A stretch of DNA of 7,466 nucleotides from JACQSR01 sp042577505 (GTDB lineage: Archaea > Nanobdellota > Nanobdellia > Woesearchaeales > JACQSR01): NCBI GenBank assembly GCA_042577505.1, contig JBHPEA010000046.1:1-7466 (forward strand), read 5' to 3'. Shown in pieces: positions 1-4,600 of this stretch (position 1 is its first letter; every line of letters begins with the position of its first letter). Both the position numbers and the translations under genes were made by a program. The notes under the pieces were generated by a model. It was not told the DNA's origin and did no database searches. It saw only the letters and a program-made list of their open reading frames with translations.

Positions 1-133
1 GTTGTTTCTGGTGTATAGAATCTGATGCTGGCAAAATCTTTGTTACAATCGGTTTATCATATTTACCTGATTTGTTTAGTTCTTTTTTGGATTCTTCGGC
101 AAGTTTTTTTTGATCTTCGTTGTGATAGAAGTG
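1..133 (-). pseudogene. msrA: C-terminal fragment of peptide methionine sulfoxide reductase MsrA
   Basis: MsrA reduces methionine-S-sulfoxide in proteins. Reading the minus strand from 133 down to 20 gives FYHNEDQKKLAEESKKEL, then a short SGKYDK stretch, then PIVTKILPASD. This matches the C-terminal region of MsrA as I remember it from Bacillus subtilis (FYHN..QK.LAE.SK..L..SG, then PIVT.IL.A..FY..E). The next family residues (FYTPE) appear only after a one-base frame change near 19-22, so there is probably a second indel. The frame meets a stop (TAA) just upstream of 131-133. The N-terminal half with the catalytic GCFW motif is absent, and the extreme C-terminus lies beyond the window edge. 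The fragment overlaps the 3' end of the 76-1257 gene in another frame. It may be a real deletion remnant or an assembly join. The family assignment is firm; the pseudogene status is not. Confidence 0.82.
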
Positions 134-1257
134 TTATACAATACTTTTGAGAGGTCGCATTCTTCTGCTCCGTCAATAAAGCATTCAAAATCATCCTCAC
201 AGTCATAAGTGCCACAATCATTATCTTGACTAGATCTACATTTAGGGGGGCAGAAACTATCGTTGTGAGCACAGACAGTAATCAGAGTATAGTGGCATGT
301 TTTTGGAGTACCATAACACGTATCTTTTGTAGTTGCATTGCTATCATTGCAATCTGAGTTATTTACACATTGATTTATCACTTCATTTGCACATATTGAT
401 GACACAGATCCAGGATATAGGCATTTATCTGTTGTTGTTTCGTTGTAATCATCACAATCAGAGTCATTAAAACAAGCATAACTTAATTTTTTAATAGTTA
501 TTTGAGCGATATTTCCTGAAGTTGAGTTTAATTCTAAGGAAATATCAGCTATATCGTCACTATCGATGTCAGTGTTTTTACTTTCCCCTAATCTTAAGGT
601 TACTGTTGTAGTAGCGATTGAGAATGATGCTGAAGATGGATTAATAGTATCGAGAGTCATTATATAGTCTACATTGTCGATTGTAAATGTAGCGCTTCTA
701 TTTGTTGTTATGTTGAAACTTTTAGGTGTGTTAGACAATTCTATGATGAGTTCATTAAGACACCTTGCAATATTTGATGATGGATCTAAGCACGTGTCTA
801 TTGTTCTAGTATTGGAATCATTACAATCAGAGTCTTTACAACAAGTATATCTTTTACATATATGATTATCTAAATATTCGCAATCTCCACAAGTAGGATC
901 GATACAGGTATTATCTGTACAATTTTGTTGACCTAAACAACCTGAATCTAAACAACATGTTTCTTCGTTTTCTCCTTCATCGACAACACCATCCCCACAT
1001 ACTGGCCTTGTGACAATAAAGTAGATAATTATGATTGCAATTAGAAGTCCTATACCAATTCCTGCAACTTTTATTAGTAATGGTTTGTTATTTAGAAGAG
1101 ATTGAAAACCTCCAGATTGCTGATCTGCAATATTAATAGCTTCAAGTACATCTTTAGGTCTGTACCCCCTTTGGGTTAGTTCGCTAAATAGTTGTTGAGC
1201 ATTTTGACCACTCTTTTTTGCATTTATTATGTAATCAATAAGTCTTTGATCGACCAT
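76..1257 (-). CDS. Single-pass membrane protein with Cys/Asp-rich ectodomain; C-terminus probably disrupted
   Basis: Function unknown; probably a surface-exposed membrane protein. Residues 1-50 form a compact helical domain (LIDYIINAKKSGQ, then RGYRPKDVLEAI) of a type I recall in front of membrane anchors in DPANN archaea. Residues ~61-83 are one strongly hydrophobic helix (GIGIGLLIAIIIIYFIV). The rest should be extracellular. It has Cys-rich knots at 87-167 (CGDGVVDEGE, CCKDSDCNDSN), a Ser/Thr-rich beta region at 170-260 and more Cys/Asp motifs at 262-368 (CFNDSDCDDYN, CVNNSDCNDSN, CEDDFECF). Several NxS/T sequons are present. The ATG at 1255-1257 has no Shine-Dalgarno but a TATA-like box about 26 bases upstream, suggesting a leaderless transcript. 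After YNTSITT (residues 374-380) the reading enters msrA DNA out of frame and ends in a Lys/Asn tail, so the last ~13 residues are probably not native. Confidence 0.85.
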   Translation of the reverse strand: MVDQRLIDYIINAKKSGQNAQQLFSELTQRGYRPKDVLEAINIADQQSGGFQSLLNNKPLLIKVAGIGIGLLIAIIIIYFIVTRPVCGDGVVDEGENEETCCLDSGCLGQQNCTDNTCIDPTCGDCEYLDNHICKRYTCCKDSDCNDSNTRTIDTCLDPSSNIARCLNELIIELSNTPKSFNITTNRSATFTIDNVDYIMTLDTINPSSASFSIATTTVTLRLGESKNTDIDSDDIADISLELNSTSGNIAQITIKKLSYACFNDSDCDDYNETTTDKCLYPGSVSSICANEVINQCVNNSDCNDSNATTKDTCYGTPKTCHYTLITVCAHNDSFCPPKCRSSQDNDCGTYDCEDDFECFIDGAEECDLSKVLYNTSITTKIKKNLPKNPKKN

Positions 1258-1279
1258 TGCATTAATTTTGGATTTTTAC

Positions 1280-1287
1280 TTAATAAA
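1280..1287 (-). promoter_or_regulatory. TATA-like box for the 393-residue membrane protein gene
   Basis: On the minus strand this reads TTTATTAA, centred about 26 bases before the ATG at 1257. That spacing is what an archaeal TATA box gives when transcription begins at or next to the start codon. No Shine-Dalgarno motif lies between it and the ATG, which agrees with a leaderless mRNA. This is inferred from sequence and spacing only. Confidence 0.5.
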
Positions 1288-1299
1288 TGTTGTTATTAA
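1280..1299. repeat. Inverted repeat linking two divergent TATA boxes
   Basis: The arm TTAATAA (1280-1286) and the arm TTATTAA (1293-1299) are exact reverse complements separated by six bases. Each arm is the core of the TATA-like box for one of the two diverging genes. The whole intergenic space between the two upstream ATGs is only 67 bases (1258-1324). It could be a shared operator, or simply two facing TATA boxes. Confidence 0.5.
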
Positions 1300-1301
1300 A
1301 A
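1293..1301 (+). promoter_or_regulatory. TATA-like box for the small zinc-finger-like gene
   Basis: Reads TTATTAAAA, centred about 28 bases upstream of the ATG at 1325. Transcription would begin near 1323-1325. It would then yield either a leaderless message for the 1325 start or a ~25-base leader carrying a G-rich ribosome site for the 1349 start. The assignment rests on composition and spacing in an AT-rich region, so it is tentative. Confidence 0.45.
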
Positions 1302-1338
1302 TGCAATAATAGAAATAATTTTAAATGAAAATGATATT

Positions 1339-1343
1339 GGGGG
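1339..1343 (+). promoter_or_regulatory. G-rich ribosome-binding-like site favouring the 1349 start
   Basis: GGGGG ends five bases before the ATG at 1349, a normal Shine-Dalgarno distance, although the match to GGAGGTGA is imperfect. It supports ATG 1349 (protein beginning MAEKPTVEEQ) over the ATG at 1325, which would add eight residues, MKMILGAN, unlike the acidic body. Confidence 0.45.
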
Positions 1344-1348
1344 CTAAT

Positions 1349-1636
1349 ATGGCAGAAAAACCAACCGTTGAGGAACAAAGAGAAGGGGAAGAGAAAGAAT
1401 ATAAAGAATCAGGAGATGTTTATAGTGAGGAAGAAAGGGAAAAGTTAGTGGAATCTGACTCAATTTCTCCTACTGAAGAAGCGTTCATGGAAGGAGCGGA
1501 AGATAAAGGGGAGCTGGGTGTTTGTGCTAAGTGTGGAAAGCCACTATCTCAGAAAAAAGAGGAAGTTGTAGAAAAAGAAATTGATGGGGAAATTATGTGG
1601 TTCTGTTCAAGCGATTGTGCGAAAAATCATAACTAG
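1349..1636 (+). CDS. Small acidic protein with C-terminal four-cysteine zinc-finger-like motif
   Basis: A 95-residue protein of unknown function. Residues 1-55 are highly acidic and probably extended or helical (EEQREGEEKEYKE, then SEEEREKLVESDSIS and PTEEAFMEGAED). Residues 56-95 carry Cys59-x2-Cys62 and Cys86-x3-Cys90 with an aromatic pair before the second knuckle (WFCSSDC), a layout resembling the TRASH/MYM/YHS group of treble-clef zinc or metal-binding domains. There is no signal peptide or membrane segment, so it is probably cytosolic. I recall similar short acidic proteins ending in CAxCGK...FCSxxC from DPANN archaea, but cannot verify this. The start at 1349 is chosen for the G-rich site at 1339-1343; ATG 1325 would give 103 residues. 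It diverges from the membrane protein gene on its left and converges, five bases stop to stop, with the giant gene on its right. Confidence 0.88.
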   Translation: MAEKPTVEEQREGEEKEYKESGDVYSEEEREKLVESDSISPTEEAFMEGAEDKGELGVCAKCGKPLSQKKEEVVEKEIDGEIMWFCSSDCAKNHN

Positions 1637-1641
1637 ACTAA

Positions 1642-4600
1642 CTATTTGTGTTTCTTTTTAGCCCTTTTATGGGGATTTGAATATACTATTTGCCTTACTA
1701 GTAAACCTCCACCGAACACTAACACAAATAGTAAAGCTACAATTGCCATCATTATTCCTGCAGTTGCCACTTTCTCAACTTGAATGGGGCGTTTAGTTAC
1801 TACTGGTGGTGGTTCATCTGTTTCTGGAATAAATGTATAGCAAATTTTATCGGAAGGATGACAATGGTTTGTGCAATCTGTATTCAAAATACATTTATTA
1901 CCATTAGGACAAGGTGGACAAGTTAGCCCTCCACAATCAACGTCAGTTTCGTCTTGGTTCTGAGTGTTATCAGAGCAAGTTGGTTCAGGTTCATAAGTTA
2001 TTTTTGGTAGTGAAATCTTCTTTTCTGGAACGCAGGTGTTATATTTACATTCATAACCCCCATCACAATCTACATCTCTGAAACAATCAATTTCTGTGTT
2101 ATCATATTTGCTAATACATCCAGGATCGTTAGGATAATCAATTAAACCATCACCGTCATTATCTAATTTATCATTACATTTGTCTTTATCTCCTGCTCCA
2201 CTACCACCACCACTTCCACCAGTTCCAGAAGGTTGGGTATAACTATATTGTTTAACTACAGAGTGGGTTAGTCCAGTAATTCTATATCTATTACTTGTTG
2301 CATTTAATGTACATGTATAGCCGCTTTGTGTGGAACCATCACATTCAATTTTTACTTCTCCAGTTCCAGTACAGGCGCTTGTCAATTGGGAAACAGAGGC
2401 CAGTTCAGCGTCTCTAATACATAAACCGTTGATAGTTGTGTCAATTCTTGGAACGTATACAGTTTTAGTCTCCCCTATACTTGATAGATCGATACCAGAG
2501 ATTAAAATACTTCCAGTTGTATTGTCGGATGTGTCTTTAATTGTAACGTTAGCAAGATTTAGAGTTACATTTTGTGCAAAGTCATATTCAAATTCTACCA
2601 AGACATCAGTTTCGTTTGTGAATTGAACTGTTAGAGTTTGATTAAATATCTTAGATAAGTTATCAGATCCATTGATTGTTAAGTTGATCAGAGGGAGGTT
2701 AGAGTTTACGTTATCTAAATCTCCTTTTACTAAGTCAGATGTGTCGTTGATTCCATCATTGTCGGCGTCAGTTTCGTTAGTGTCTGGTATTCCGTCATTA
2801 TCTGTATCTAAGACAAGGTTTATTGTTGTTGAATTAGATCCATTTCTTCCACTGCTATCTTGGGCATAAACCGTTATAGTGTGACTTCCATAGGAAGTAA
2901 ATGTCACATTTGCAGTTCCAGAAGTGCAGCTAGTGCAAATTGTGTTTTGATCTGTTAAAGAATCAATAGTATACCAAGCACTAGCAACGTTTCCTGAGTC
3001 CTCAACAAATGATGTGCTTAATGTAGCAGCTAGATTATGACTTGTAACATTAGAGTTGTTCAGAGGAAGACTAATGTTTACAACAGGATCAGTTACATCA
3101 AGATAGTTTACTACTACTTGTGCGCTGTCATTAGCTGTGCTTATATTGTTAAATTGATCAAGAATTGATACGTTAACATAATTAGTGAAGGTTCCTGAGG
3201 ATTCTGGAGTTAAGTTAAGATATATTGTGGTGGATTCATTAGGAGTTAGTCTTACATTTAAGTTCCATATCACAATTCCATCTGTTGATGTGTCATCTGC
3301 TGCAGGATCCGAACTACTGTAATTAAATTCACCTGCTGTAAAGTAATCTGTAACATTATTCATAGTATAATTTGACTCGCCTGCATTAGTTATGTTTATT
3401 ACGAATTGTGCTGTTTCATTGTGCCAAATTGGGCTTGATACTGTTGTTTTTACAATTGTGGAACCGACTTCAAGTGTCAGGTCTTGACCATCACAATCTT
3501 GATCTATTCCATCATATGCAGTTTCTGGAGCACCAGGGTAGACAGACGCATCATTGTCATTACAATCTGTACTTACTGTTGATTCGTTTGTGTCTGCACA
3601 ATCTAAGTCTGCGCTCGAGATATTTGTGGTGTTTCCATAATTATCGTTATCATAATCAGCATAGCAGAGTTCTGTACCATCACAATTCATATCCACTCCA
3701 TCGTTTATGATCTCAGTGGCATTAGGATTAATTGATGCATTATTATCGTCACAATCTATTTGTCCTGGGACTGTACAATCGGTTCCACCATTTATCCCAT
3801 ATCCATCTGTATCGATGTCTGTACAGTTAATAGGGGTGGAGTTAACAGTTACACTTGAAGATGCTTGATCGAATGATATATTTCCATGAACATCTACCGT
3901 AGTGACATTAACGTAGTTGTATAATGTTCCATTGGCTTCTGGAGTTAGGTTTAGATATACAATGGTGGACTCATTTCCTTGTAGCACTACACTCAAATAC
4001 CATTTGACTAGACCATCTGTTGAAGTATCATTTGCTGTTGGAGATGAGGAATTATAATTAAATTCTCCAGCTGTGAAATAGTCAGTTACGTTTTCTAGAG
4101 TAATGTTAGCATCACCAATATTTGTAATGTTGATCATAAATTGAGCCATTCCACTGTCCCATATTGGACTTTGTATTGTTGTTTTTGTTATTGATATATT
4201 AGTATAACAACCTTCATCTGTTTGACTATCACAATCATTATCTAATGTGTCACAGGTAGATTCATCACTTTCGAAGTCTACACCATAATTAGTTGCATTA
4301 CAACTTAACCATCCTGAAGCTCCACCACATGTTTTTGTTGATCCTGAACATACACCGTCTTGTTCTGTACAAGATGGAGCACTTAATCCATTATCAGTTC
4401 CACCAGCACAGTCATCGTCGATTCCATTACATACTTCAGTTGCTCCAGGGTTAATTGAACTATTAGCATCATTGCAGTCTCCTGTTGGATCTGATTTCAC
4501 TGCTTCAGTGCTATCGGTACAATCTAAATCTGAAGAGGTTATATTTGCAGTAGCATTAGGTCTGTAGTTATCATCATCTGCATCAAAGTAACATATTTCT

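Noticed and set aside
63..272. 69-residue minus-strand reading frame
   Set aside because: It overlaps the Cys-rich gene and the msrA fragment in the third frame; its translation has no family features, while the other two frames do.
1645..1761. PGF-CTERM/archaeosortase or LPxTG sorting signal at the giant protein's C-terminus
   Set aside because: The hydrophobic helix and basic tail fit, but there is no PGF or LPxTG motif before the helix; a plain membrane anchor is sufficient.
3408..3710. His/Leu-rich plus-strand frame, with similar ones at 4731-4940 and 6936-7154
   Set aside because: These are complements of the repeated Asp/Asn/Tyr codons of the giant gene; they recur wherever the arrays recur and have no start signals.
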